Shown here: positions 8,721 through 17,521 of the stretch, one piece after another
Layout of the letters: the number at the start of each line of letters is the position of its first letter
Position numbering within the stretch: position 1 is the first letter of the stretch
From: Brevibacillus fortis
Lineage (GTDB): Bacteria > Bacillota > Bacilli > Brevibacillales > Brevibacillaceae
Direction of reading: 5' to 3'
DNA: 64,000 nucleotides
Assembly (NCBI RefSeq): GCF_003013395.1
Contig: NZ_PXZM01000005.1
Coordinates: 1-64,000 of the forward strand
Translations under genes and position numbers: made by a program
The notes under the pieces: model-generated
Seen by the model: the letters and a program-made list of their open reading frames with translations, nothing else
Database searches by the model: none
Told to the model about the DNA's origin: nothing

Positions 8721-9431
8721 TTATTTTTCATTTAAAAATAAAGCCGGATTCTCCAGGAATCTCCGCGTTAATTGATAGTGCTCCGTGTCCCGATAATTCA
8801 CCTCTTGTGCAGGCGATTCATCAAAATTCAGGATAGTCGCACCGGGATAGCCCATCAGGATCGGCGAGTGTGTCGCAATAATGAATTGGGCTCCTTCTTC
8901 TACCAAATCGCGCATTACGTACAAAAAAGCGATTTGACGCTTCGGTGAAAGAGCAGCCTCAGGCTCATCCAGCAGGTAGATTCCCCTGCCGTTGAAGCGA
9001 TTGGCAAACAGTGAGAAAAAAGATTCTCCGTGCGACTGCTCATGAAGCGAGCGACCGCCGTAGTTATCATAGCTTTCAGAGCCCATCTGATCGATATGAC
9101 TGGCGAACTGATAAAAACTCTCAGCCCGCAGAAAAAAACCATTTGTCATTTTAGGCAGCCACGAGAGACGTATATAATCTCCCAAGCTCGCCTCAGAACG
9201 ATGTACCTCGTAAAAATTATTCCGCGATCCTCCAGCCGTGTTAAAACCGCATTGATAGGCAATCGATTCCAGTAAGGTCGATTTACCTGAGCCATTCTCT
9301 CCTACAAAAAAAGTGACGCTGCTTGCAAGCTCGATCGCCGCAAGCTTACGCAAGGAGGGCAGGTGAAACGGATATTCTTTCGTGTTAGGAAAGTTTTCTC
9401 GCAGCAGCTTGATCGTTCGTAAATAGACCAT
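8721..9431 (-). CDS. AAA family ATPase (AAA_21/SMC-like, orphan)
   Basis: A 236-aa ATPase with Walker A GENGSGKST near residue 45, Walker B GIYLLDEPEAALSP and sensor-like ATHSPILM. This is the compact architecture of the YbbA/OLD-related group often called predicted ATPase or MukF-like. No nuclease domain is fused and no partner nuclease is adjacent, so a defence role is not supported. It is a single gene transcribed away from the YkuD gene. Its function is unknown. Confidence 0.75.
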   Translation of the reverse strand: MVYLRTIKLLRENFPNTKEYPFHLPSLRKLAAIELASSVTFFVGENGSGKSTLLESIAYQCGFNTAGGSRNNFYEVHRSEASLGDYIRLSWLPKMTNGFFLRAESFYQFASHIDQMGSESYDNYGGRSLHEQSHGESFFSLFANRFNGRGIYLLDEPEAALSPKRQIAFLYVMRDLVEEGAQFIIATHSPILMGYPGATILNFDESPAQEVNYRDTEHYQLTRRFLENPALFLNEK

Positions 9432-9527
9432 TTTTGACCTCCACTCTCATTATTTTCCCGACACACGCCGATACAACCTTATAAGGGCGCCTTTTTGAAC
9501 GCTCATTTATTTGGGGGAGAAGTATCC

Positions 9528-10952
9528 GTGGACAAGGTTTCCTTTCTTCAGGAAAAAAGTACATTTCATATGAAATATCCGGATCAGAGCGACCTCGCCT
9601 TTTACCGGTGGTATACGACTCAGTATCCAAATGAAGCCATCGGCTGGTTTCACTTAGGTCAAGAGCGAGAGGCACAAGGAAACACGGAACAGGCTCTCGA
9701 AGCGTACAGGCGTGGCTTGGTATCCAAACAAGGCCCGTACTACAACGAGACGCGTGACGCTTATTCCAAACTCTTGCGGGAGCGACAGCGCAATACTTTG
9801 GGCAATCGAACGCGTTTACTCTTGGCTTCGCTCTTGTTTCTCTATTTTCAATTCGCTTTTTCGCCCGGACTGTTGAGAGATGCGTCCTCAAAGGTAACGC
9901 CGCAAGCAGCCAAACAGCCCATACCGCCAACTGCTCAAACTCAGCCACATGTCGAGGTCATCGCAGTCCCTCCTACACTTAGTGCCCGTGAGCTATCTGA
10001 ACAGGTCCGGCGTTATGTGGAGTCCAAGCGTCCTGCCCTTACACAGCCTTATACGGTCATTGTCGTTCCAGAAGTGCCTGGTTCGCCGTTGTTCCGTCCG
10101 TTGCTGTTTTATCAGCCGCGCGAGGTCCGAGGCATCTTGCGTTACAATCCAACAAGCAGGACAGTCCTCAGTGAAAAATGGTGGGATAAGCCTGTGCAGT
10201 TTGAACGCGAACCGACACTTGCAACTGTTAAGGCAGAACTCACAGATGAGCAGCTAACCCTCCAGCATGTACTCATCCTGCGAAACGCCTTGTATCGCTA
10301 TTATCAGCAAACGGGTACGTTGCCTGCCCAGCTGTCTGATCTGGCAGGCGCTTATCCTGGCAATTATTTGCCGCAAATTCCAGTACCACCAAAGAGACTC
10401 TTGTTAAAAAGCTATCCGTATCATCCCAAAGCTTTCTCGCCAGAGTCCGCGTGGGACAGCTTGCGCAATGTGCTTCCGCTTCCCGGTTATCCGGAGCCAG
10501 TGACACCTTTCGAACCGTTACAGCTTCACTTGTCTACCTCGACACATACGATGAAGCTCATCAGCGGTTCCCATCTGGTTCGCAGCTACCCCGTCGCCAT
10601 CGGCAAAAATGATTCTACACCCGAAGGCTACTATACCATTCAACAAAAAATCAATCAGCCCCGCGGACATGACAATATTTATGGAACAAGGGGTATGGTC
10701 TTTCAGGAGAACGGATATGCCATCCACGGAACAAACCATCCCGAGAGCATCGGCTCATCCGTTTCGCTCGGATGTGTTCGCTTGGTCAATGCTGCTGTAG
10801 AGGAGCTGTACACCTTTGTTTCATTGGGGACAGAATTCATCATCTCCAATGCTCCGTCCAAAGCCCAGCCTTGGAGCAACCCTACTCCATTCGTTCTCCC
10901 CGCTGGTCCTGAGGAAGAGACGCCACAGGTCATCTACAATTGGCTCCATTGA
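9528..10952 (+). CDS. YkuD family L,D-transpeptidase with N-terminal TPR-like region and membrane anchor
   Basis: A protein of about 474 aa. The N-terminal 85 residues include a tetratricopeptide-like repeat (IGWFHLGQEREAQGNTEQALEAY, given here only as a region). A transmembrane helix near residue 100 (LLLASLLFLYFQFAFS) makes it a type II membrane protein. The catalytic YkuD domain is near the C-terminus with HGTN and the Cys-containing SLGCVRL. It cross-links peptidoglycan or attaches proteins to it. The GTG at 9528 sits eight bases after GGGGGAG and is preferred to the ATG at 9495. The central 200 residues are of unknown type. Confidence 0.85.
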   Translation: MDKVSFLQEKSTFHMKYPDQSDLAFYRWYTTQYPNEAIGWFHLGQEREAQGNTEQALEAYRRGLVSKQGPYYNETRDAYSKLLRERQRNTLGNRTRLLLASLLFLYFQFAFSPGLLRDASSKVTPQAAKQPIPPTAQTQPHVEVIAVPPTLSARELSEQVRRYVESKRPALTQPYTVIVVPEVPGSPLFRPLLFYQPREVRGILRYNPTSRTVLSEKWWDKPVQFEREPTLATVKAELTDEQLTLQHVLILRNALYRYYQQTGTLPAQLSDLAGAYPGNYLPQIPVPPKRLLLKSYPYHPKAFSPESAWDSLRNVLPLPGYPEPVTPFEPLQLHLSTSTHTMKLISGSHLVRSYPVAIGKNDSTPEGYYTIQQKINQPRGHDNIYGTRGMVFQENGYAIHGTNHPESIGSSVSLGCVRLVNAAVEELYTFVSLGTEFIISNAPSKAQPWSNPTPFVLPAGPEEETPQVIYNWLH

Positions 10953-11031
10953 TTCGCAGGCTACGTAAAGAAAAGACGTACGGAACGCTATCCCGTTACG
11001 CGCTGATTTTTACCAGACGCTTATCAAACCC

Positions 11032-11078
11032 AAAAAGCCCTTCTATTCCTTTATAAAAAGGCGTAGAAAGGGCTTTTT
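11032..11078. terminator. Bidirectional terminator between convergent genes
   Basis: AAAAAGCCCTTCTA (from 11032) pairs with its complement ending at 11078, giving T-runs on both strands. It serves the YkuD gene (plus) and the collagenase gene (minus). Confidence 0.85.
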
Positions 11079-11106
11079 CCTATGAACGGGGGTAATTCAC
11101 ATGATG

Positions 11107-14070
11107 CTACTCAGCGTTCACGATAACTTTGTACGGGATCGTCGTGTTGTTAGTGTTGTAGACTAGCAAGTAATATTTACCTGGTTTTGCCTCAAATTCT
11201 CCCGTCAGTTTTTTACCTGCGTTTTCGGGGTAGGCGAGATACGTATCGAGATCATCTTCATGGAACACCACCCAGTTTAAGCCTTCGTCCTGCTCGCTAT
11301 TTACCGTAACTTGAACGATTCCTTCCTCTTCAACCTGAATGATGTACGTGTCCTTGTCATCTTTCCGGTCTGTTTGACCACTCAGCTCCACGTTGCTTTT
11401 CAACAGATTTGCCTCTGAAAAGCTGTTGTTTGGCTCTTGTTCCCTTTCCCCGATTTCTCCACCCTGCTCCTCAATCGTAATGGTTATCGATTTCGCAGTA
11501 ACCGCTCCTTTATCATCCGTTACTCGCAGTTTCACGGTATATTCTCCGTGATTCTCGTAGACATGTGTAGGATTGGCATCACCGCTGTTTGTACCATCTC
11601 CAAATTCCCACAGATAGGATACGATGCTGCCATCCGGATCGGAGCTTCCGTTGCTACTAAACGCAACCTCCTCGTTTACAGCTGCTTTTGACGGTCCGCT
11701 CATGACAATAACAGGCGGCTGGTTCTCTCCATCTCCCTGTTCTGGAAGTACCCCGTGGAAAGTGACGTCATATTCAAACTGATTGGACGCATTTACTCGG
11801 TAGTTGGTAAAGTAGGCGGTTACGGTTTTGTAGCCGTTCCATGGATGGGAAGTTAGCGTGGTTAGAAACTCGTCTGTTATGCGACTCATCGTTTCCCAGT
11901 CTGCTTTCTCCCCTTCTGCCTGCGTGCCCGTGTACGTCCCATTCAACGTAAAGGTTTGGAAGAACTCTGATTTATGCCTGTTTGTAGACACATTTTGTAA
12001 TCCGGTGACATCTTCAATTTCCTGGAAGATTGCTGCACTTGCTTTAGGGTCTGGCGTCACCAGGTAATCATCCGACACCAGTGGTACTGTCAGATCAGGA
12101 TAGCTGTCTACCAACGAGCCCATGGTACGGTGATAATCCCGATTCAGCCCTGAATCGTCGCTTAGCGTACGAATTAACCGGTCATAACCGTCAACGTTAT
12201 TGGCCTCTATGTAATCCATGATATCATCTAGCTTGTTCCAGTCGTCTTTCATCATGTGATACTGCAAGGCGTACGAATACGTATAAAAGTCCCATGTGCC
12301 GTAGCGTGCGTGCAAAGTTTGGGAGGCCGTATACCAATTGTCCTGCCCAAAGCGAATGAGATTGCCGACCATGGATTTTCGTGGCTGAACCCCTGTTGTA
12401 CGTGTGGAGCCTGCAAAGAGTTCCGCTCCCCCTTCTTCAAACCACGACAGTCTCTCGTCTCTGTAAATCGGGCTTTCATTCCACAAGCCAGGTATGGCGT
12501 AGCGACCTTGCAAATAGTGCGTGAATTCATGGCGGAACAGCTCTTCCAGTGTGTACGTGCTCTGCTGCGGAGTTCGTTCGTATGTGAAGAAAGTTCCCTT
12601 CCCCTCAATATACATGCCTCCGTTGTCCGTTTCATAGCCATACAAGGGGTTGTTCATCTTGTACTCTGAGGGACTATTGTAAAGAACAATGGTCAAAATA
12701 TCGTCTGGGTTCCCTGCTTCCATCGGTTCATCTCGTCCTGCCATCCGATGAAACTGAGCTTTTACCTCTTTTGCCGCCCAATATAACCGTTTTACTTTTT
12801 CTTCTGTCACATCACCACCCGTTTTCATGACGATGCTTCCGTCATCAAACGTATATTCATTGGGCAGATACTTTTCCATGGCATCCTCACGAATCTTGTT
12901 AAACTGGATGTCTCTTCCGTGCGCGTCTTTTCCGCCGTAGACCGTCTGGATCAGCTTCGCTGCCTGCATATACTGAAGTCCTACATACGGATAAAGCTCT
13001 AACGCCTCTGTGAGAACCTCGTTGCCCTTATTCGGATTGGAATGGTATTCTCCCAAATAAGCACTGTGATAAAATCCATTGTCGAGTACCCATTCTTTCT
13101 CCTCATCCGTATCACCGTGCAAGGCGAGATTTCCCAACTCGTTCAGATACGTATCGATTTTGCCGTAAAACTCCTGTTGCTTGGTTGGTTCATCCAGTCT
13201 CCACATCAGAATGTAGCTAAACTGGCCCATGATACGGAATACAGCATTCCCCGCACTCCGCTGTGTAATGAAAGTATCCATCTGTTCTTCATATTGACGG
13301 ATGATCGGTGCAGCTTTCTCCACGAGGGAAGCGCTTACAGTAGTGTTTCCGATAAGTCCACCGAATGCGCCTACCACCTCATTTTGAACATCTGTTCCCA
13401 ATTTAAAATTCGGATTGTCTGCAATGGCATGCAGTGCAGGGAACACTTTTTGATGCTCGCTTCTCTGGTTGAGATAGGATAATTCCTGATGGTAGTAGCC
13501 GAGGTAATATCCAGAGCGTAACACCTCAACCAGAGTGTCAATTCCTTTAGAATCGCTGCTGGAGTATTGTCTGCCTCTTGCTTCCAATGCTTCTATAATG
13601 GCCTGAACGCGTTGCCGATCATTGTAAAAGGCATACGAATCAGGGGTAAAATCAAATAATTCAGGAATCTGCTCCCAGTTGACCGTCACCAGTACATTGA
13701 TTAATTCCTCATAGCTGAGTCTGTTCAAATCGGACATCGAGTACTTCTGGGCATTTGCCTTCATGATCTGATGCGTTTTGCTAGAAGACTCTTGCTCCTC
13801 TACACTCCAGGTCGGCTCCACTGGATGCGGATACTCTCCTGCTTCGTCACTGGATTGATGCTGAAACAAAGTGATCGGGTCCAGCGTTCTCTCCACAAAT
13901 TTTCCAGAAGGCGGAACGTTTTGATGCCCATCCCTTCCAATCACACTCGTATAATCCTTGGCTGCCAATGCTTGGGCAGGAGTATCAACCATCCCAAATA
14001 GAAATGACGTCGAGAGAAGGACACCAGCCATCATGCGGCTTGTGTGTACCGTGTGACACTTTTTCTTCAT
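11107..14070 (-). CDS. colA: Secreted M9 family collagenase (ColA-like)
   Basis: A zinc metalloprotease precursor of about 987 aa. Its signal peptide starts MKKKCHTVH and ends near ALA. It has the M9 activator and peptidase regions, the HEFTH zinc motif near residue 512 and a downstream zinc-ligand region (WFEEGGAELFAG) near 547. A PKD domain spans roughly 790-873 (WEFGDG, VTDDKGA) and a C-terminal pre-peptidase/collagen-binding type domain follows. The ATG at 14070 follows AAGGAGG; a longer frame reaching 14172 adds a non-signal segment. Clostridial and Bacillus homologues degrade native collagen. A sigma-54-like promoter lies upstream at 14211-14195. Confidence 0.93.
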   Translation of the reverse strand: MKKKCHTVHTSRMMAGVLLSTSFLFGMVDTPAQALAAKDYTSVIGRDGHQNVPPSGKFVERTLDPITLFQHQSSDEAGEYPHPVEPTWSVEEQESSSKTHQIMKANAQKYSMSDLNRLSYEELINVLVTVNWEQIPELFDFTPDSYAFYNDRQRVQAIIEALEARGRQYSSSDSKGIDTLVEVLRSGYYLGYYHQELSYLNQRSEHQKVFPALHAIADNPNFKLGTDVQNEVVGAFGGLIGNTTVSASLVEKAAPIIRQYEEQMDTFITQRSAGNAVFRIMGQFSYILMWRLDEPTKQQEFYGKIDTYLNELGNLALHGDTDEEKEWVLDNGFYHSAYLGEYHSNPNKGNEVLTEALELYPYVGLQYMQAAKLIQTVYGGKDAHGRDIQFNKIREDAMEKYLPNEYTFDDGSIVMKTGGDVTEEKVKRLYWAAKEVKAQFHRMAGRDEPMEAGNPDDILTIVLYNSPSEYKMNNPLYGYETDNGGMYIEGKGTFFTYERTPQQSTYTLEELFRHEFTHYLQGRYAIPGLWNESPIYRDERLSWFEEGGAELFAGSTRTTGVQPRKSMVGNLIRFGQDNWYTASQTLHARYGTWDFYTYSYALQYHMMKDDWNKLDDIMDYIEANNVDGYDRLIRTLSDDSGLNRDYHRTMGSLVDSYPDLTVPLVSDDYLVTPDPKASAAIFQEIEDVTGLQNVSTNRHKSEFFQTFTLNGTYTGTQAEGEKADWETMSRITDEFLTTLTSHPWNGYKTVTAYFTNYRVNASNQFEYDVTFHGVLPEQGDGENQPPVIVMSGPSKAAVNEEVAFSSNGSSDPDGSIVSYLWEFGDGTNSGDANPTHVYENHGEYTVKLRVTDDKGAVTAKSITITIEEQGGEIGEREQEPNNSFSEANLLKSNVELSGQTDRKDDKDTYIIQVEEEGIVQVTVNSEQDEGLNWVVFHEDDLDTYLAYPENAGKKLTGEFEAKPGKYYLLVYNTNNTTIPYKVIVNAE

Positions 14071-14194
14071 GAATGAGCAAACCTCCTTTGAATAGTGACC
14101 GTGGTTTCGTTTGTTTCGAGGAAGCCGTATTTTGATTTGTTCAGGTTCACCTTCTTTCCATTTGAAATTCACTAAAAATACACGATGTTAGAAT

Positions 14195-14211
14195 TGCAAT
14201 TATAGTGCCAA
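14195..14211 (-). promoter_or_regulatory. Sigma-54 (-24/-12) type promoter candidate for colA
   Basis: Minus-strand TTGGCAC (14211-14205), five bases, then TTGCA (14199-14195) matches the sigma-54 consensus at every conserved base. It lies 125 bp before the colA ATG in the right orientation. A TATAAT sits in the same stretch (14205-14200), so a sigma-A promoter with a weak -35 is the alternative. No enhancer-binding activator gene is in the window. Confidence 0.45.
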
Positions 14212-14324
14212 TACATATAACAGATAAGAATAGGAGAAGTGTATACATTTTTTTACAAAACTTCATAAACATGTATGAAAATTTAGACAATAACAACAGA
14301 AATGTAAGCTTTGCTTCGCGCACG

Positions 14325-14357
14325 CAAAAAAGCGCGTTCCCGTTAGTGGGAACGCGC
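14325..14357 (-). terminator. Terminator of the 14377-14727 gene
   Basis: A ten-bp stem, GCGCGTTCCC (14332-14341) with its complement (14348-14357), is followed on the minus strand by a T-run. The remaining 14071-14324 holds the colA leader and promoter only. Confidence 0.85.
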
Positions 14358-14376
14358 CATCTTTTTACGATCACAT

Positions 14377-14727
14377 TTATTTTTCTTCTTCCAATTCCCT
14401 CATCGCTTCTTCTTGTTCTTCTTCTGGGTTCCAATAATCGAGCACTTTTCCTTGCAGAACCTTGCCTTGAATGAATTCTACCTGCTGCTCACTGAAATCC
14501 TCTGTCCACTCAATACCCAATTGTTCAGCTAGACGTACGACGGTCAACAATTCTGACCAAGCCACATATCGTTTGTACCAGAAGAACTGTGGCTGCTCGT
14601 TCATGTATGGGTAAAGATCATCGAAATCGGTGTGTTTACAGTCAAGAGCTCGCTCAAAATTCACCTTGGTTTGGTGTAACTGTTCTTTGAAAAATGTGGG
14701 TAGATCCCTTTGTGCGTAGCCAGACAT
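14377..14727 (-). CDS. Conserved hypothetical acidic protein
   Basis: A soluble protein of 116 aa, Glu-rich at the C-terminus and aromatic-rich in the middle (MNEQPQFFWYKRYVAWSELL), with no signal peptide. A good ribosome site (GGGGGGA) precedes the ATG at 14727, and a strong terminator follows the gene. I do not recognise a family. It stands alone between the penicillin-binding protein and collagenase genes. Confidence 0.65.
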   Translation of the reverse strand: MSGYAQRDLPTFFKEQLHQTKVNFERALDCKHTDFDDLYPYMNEQPQFFWYKRYVAWSELLTVVRLAEQLGIEWTEDFSEQQVEFIQGKVLQGKVLDYWNPEEEQEEAMRELEEEK

Positions 14728-14828
14728 GGTCTGTCCCCCCTGTCTCCCGATTTATTGGTATTGTACCACGCGAAAGAAGTTGTGCAAATAGTCGAATCGG
14801 TTTTGAATGGTTCTTTCAGGGCTAATCT

Positions 14829-17351
14829 TTAGCCATTCGATGCATCTGGGAACTGATTCTGCCCTTCCTCTTGTGGAGGTGGCGGCAGCCTAATTTCGTT
14901 TGAGGAACCATCTGTTTGACTAGGATCCGGATTCACGATGTCCGGTGGAACCTCACCTGTTCCCGGATTTTGTGATTGCCCACCATCTCCATTATTTGTA
15001 TGCTCACCAGTTCCTCCGGTACCTTGGTCAGGTGGAATTTCACCATTTCCATTTTCCGTACCACCCGGATTTTGTCCCTGATTGTTACCTTCCTCGTTAT
15101 GACCAGGATCTTGATTAATCAGATTCTCCAGCTTCTTGGAGTCGATTGGGACTTCTTTTGATGGTGTCCCTTCCTCACCTTGGGCATTTCGCGGAACGAC
15201 TTGATAACGATATTGTCTTGGACTATCCAGCACATCGACGAACGAGGTTTCCTTCATACCCGCAGAGATGAGTTGTCTTTCACCGTTTTCGCTAATGCGG
15301 TACAGATCGTACGTATCACCGTCAGCTCCACCAATCCAGCTAAGCACGACCATCAATTTATTCGTACTTGGATCCATTGACATGTCTGCAGCTAATTGGA
15401 GCTCTGGTTCTACTTCCACCTCTTTATGTTCTACCGTTCCTGCTGGTCGAACGAAGTCCGTTGACGGCACTCCTTTTAAGGATGTTGCCAACACTTTGGA
15501 GAACATTTGCGCTGTCATGCTACTTCCTTGGTGCATCAAATGCTGTTTGTCTTCTGGATCGAAGCCCATCCAAACGGCACCGACATATTCTGGTGTATAT
15601 CCGACGAACCAAGCATCCTTGTTTGCTTTGCTGTCGCCTGCTATCGATTGAGTCGTACCGGTTTTACCTGCAACATGGCGGCCAGAGATACGCGCTGCCT
15701 TCCCTGTCCCTTCCTGAACTGCTTTCTCCAGCATGGTGTGAATCTCCCAAGCTGCTTCCGGTTTCAGTGCCTCAGTTTGCTTAGGCTTATATTCACGGAC
15801 AACACCCTCGTCCTTGTTCTCCACCTTCGTGATCGAGTGCGGCTCAGACACTACCCCTCCATTGACAAAAGGCGTGTACGCTTGAGCCATTTCCAACGGG
15901 GACGTACCTACACTCAAGCCCCCGAGGGCAATCGCCAGGTTTCGGTCGTTCGGAGTCAGCTCAATGCCGACTTTCTTGAGGTATTCCAAGCTTTCTGATA
16001 CACCAATTTCATTTAATAACCAAACCGGCGGGATATTCGCGGAGTCGATCATCGCCCGGTTCATGCTCATCGTTTCCGTGTATCGGTTATTTAAGTTGCG
16101 CGGCTCATAACCATTGAAGCTCTGCCTTTTGTTGCTCAGCTGCGAATTCGAGTTCCATTTGTTGATATCTTTATTTACTGCTGGAGCGAACACGGCAATC
16201 GGCTTAAAGCTGGAGCCCGGTTGACGCTTCATGTCTGTCGCATAGTTAAAGCCTTTTGGTGCATAGTTGCGTCCGCCCACCATCCCGGCAATTCCGCCTG
16301 TTTTCGCGTCGATGACAATCATGGATGATTCTACACCGCGCTTGGCACCGTCTTTCGGGAAGTTTTTGACATTGGCATATTCCTCTACCATGGCATCCTG
16401 TACTTTCGGATCGAAGGTCGTATAAATGTTCCAGCCTCCGCGGTACAGCTCTTCTTCTGTCACGCCAAAGGTGGCTTCGGATTCTTCTACCATATTGTCA
16501 AAAAACGCGCGATAGCCTTTTTTCAAGCTGGCACCTGCCACTTCGTGCGGTTCGGTCGGCAACGCCTCTGCTTGAGCTGCATCTTTTTGCTCATCGGTAA
16601 TGATTCCTTGCTCATGCATCAGACGAATGACGGTGTCTCGACGCAATTTTGCTTTTTCTGGATTGTTAAAAGGTGAATAAGTGGTTGGTGCTTTTGGAAT
16701 GGCCGCCAGCATCGCTGCTTCCGCAACAGTAAACTTCTCATCGCTTACCGACTTGCCGAAGTAATACTGGGAAGCATCCTCTATCCCAAATTCCCCTTCG
16801 CCCAAATAAACGCGGTTCAAGTACATCTCTAAAATTTGATCCTTGGAATACTTGCGCTCCAAGCCAATCGCAATACTCATTTCTTTTGTTTTACGCCAGA
16901 ACGTTTGGTCTAGGGTGAGAAAGACGTTTCTTGCCAGCTGTTGGGTAATGGTACTTCCCCCTTCAGCTAACGATCCTTTTTTAATGTCATTGACGATGGC
17001 GCCACCGATCCGAATCATATCGACGCCTTTGTGTTCATAAAAGCGCTTATCCTCTACGGCGAGGAAAGCATCGATCAAAACCTTTGGCATTTCATTAATG
17101 GGTTTGTATATACGGTTCTTCTGACGAATCAGACTCGTCATCTCTTTACGGTTTTTGTCGTATATGACAGTTGGTTCTGCTTTTAAGTCCTGTAGCTTTT
17201 GTATGTTTTGCTCAATCATCCGGTCTCCCGCATACAACAGGGCGAAGTAGCCCCCGATTACACTAAGGAAAAGGAATATTGCAAACGATACGGCAATCAT
17301 CAGCAAGTTGTTCTTTTTCTTCCTGACTTTCTTCTTGGCCTTTGCTGCCAT
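14829..17351 (-). CDS. ponA: Class A penicillin-binding protein (PBP1A-like)
   Basis: An 840-aa bifunctional peptidoglycan synthase anchored by one N-terminal helix (residues about 18-40). The GT51 glycosyltransferase domain has EDKRFYEHKG and EGGSTITQQLARN. The transpeptidase domain has SxxK (GSSFKP near 376), SxN (DSANIP) and KTG (GKTGTTQ near 563). A fibronectin-III-like segment precedes a Gly/Asn/Pro/Gln-rich low-complexity tail of about 85 residues, as in Bacillus PonA. The tail is unusually long and likely lies in the wall. It is monocistronic on the minus strand, and AGGAGG-like bases precede the ATG. Confidence 0.93.
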   Translation of the reverse strand: MAAKAKKKVRKKKNNLLMIAVSFAIFLFLSVIGGYFALLYAGDRMIEQNIQKLQDLKAEPTVIYDKNRKEMTSLIRQKNRIYKPINEMPKVLIDAFLAVEDKRFYEHKGVDMIRIGGAIVNDIKKGSLAEGGSTITQQLARNVFLTLDQTFWRKTKEMSIAIGLERKYSKDQILEMYLNRVYLGEGEFGIEDASQYYFGKSVSDEKFTVAEAAMLAAIPKAPTTYSPFNNPEKAKLRRDTVIRLMHEQGIITDEQKDAAQAEALPTEPHEVAGASLKKGYRAFFDNMVEESEATFGVTEEELYRGGWNIYTTFDPKVQDAMVEEYANVKNFPKDGAKRGVESSMIVIDAKTGGIAGMVGGRNYAPKGFNYATDMKRQPGSSFKPIAVFAPAVNKDINKWNSNSQLSNKRQSFNGYEPRNLNNRYTETMSMNRAMIDSANIPPVWLLNEIGVSESLEYLKKVGIELTPNDRNLAIALGGLSVGTSPLEMAQAYTPFVNGGVVSEPHSITKVENKDEGVVREYKPKQTEALKPEAAWEIHTMLEKAVQEGTGKAARISGRHVAGKTGTTQSIAGDSKANKDAWFVGYTPEYVGAVWMGFDPEDKQHLMHQGSSMTAQMFSKVLATSLKGVPSTDFVRPAGTVEHKEVEVEPELQLAADMSMDPSTNKLMVVLSWIGGADGDTYDLYRISENGERQLISAGMKETSFVDVLDSPRQYRYQVVPRNAQGEEGTPSKEVPIDSKKLENLINQDPGHNEEGNNQGQNPGGTENGNGEIPPDQGTGGTGEHTNNGDGGQSQNPGTGEVPPDIVNPDPSQTDGSSNEIRLPPPPQEEGQNQFPDASNG

Positions 17352-17468
17352 TATTTACCTCCTGGTCTTCTCTCTCTCCCCCACATCTTATATAGACGGT
17401 CCCATTTCAAAAAAGTTTCTGTTTTGGGTCGTAGTCTATCATTCCATATTGAACTTTGTTTGTCACTG

Positions 17469-17506
17469 GAAAAGCCTATCTCCTTAAACAGAAGATAGGC
17501 TTTTTC
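17469..17506 (-). terminator. Terminator of transketolase gene
   Basis: GCCTATCT (17474-17481) pairs with AGATAGGC (17493-17500), with T-runs on both strands, directly after the tkt stop. Confidence 0.85.
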
Positions 17507-17521
17507 CTAAAGGTAAACCAT

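Noticed and set aside
8721..9431. AAA ATPase as a phage-defence (Gabija/OLD-like) gene
   Set aside because: It has no nuclease domain and no partner gene, and the surroundings are housekeeping genes.
9385..9948. A 187-codon minus-strand frame overlapping the YkuD gene
   Set aside because: It overlaps the well-supported YkuD and AAA ATPase genes, has low-complexity Arg-rich composition and no start signal.
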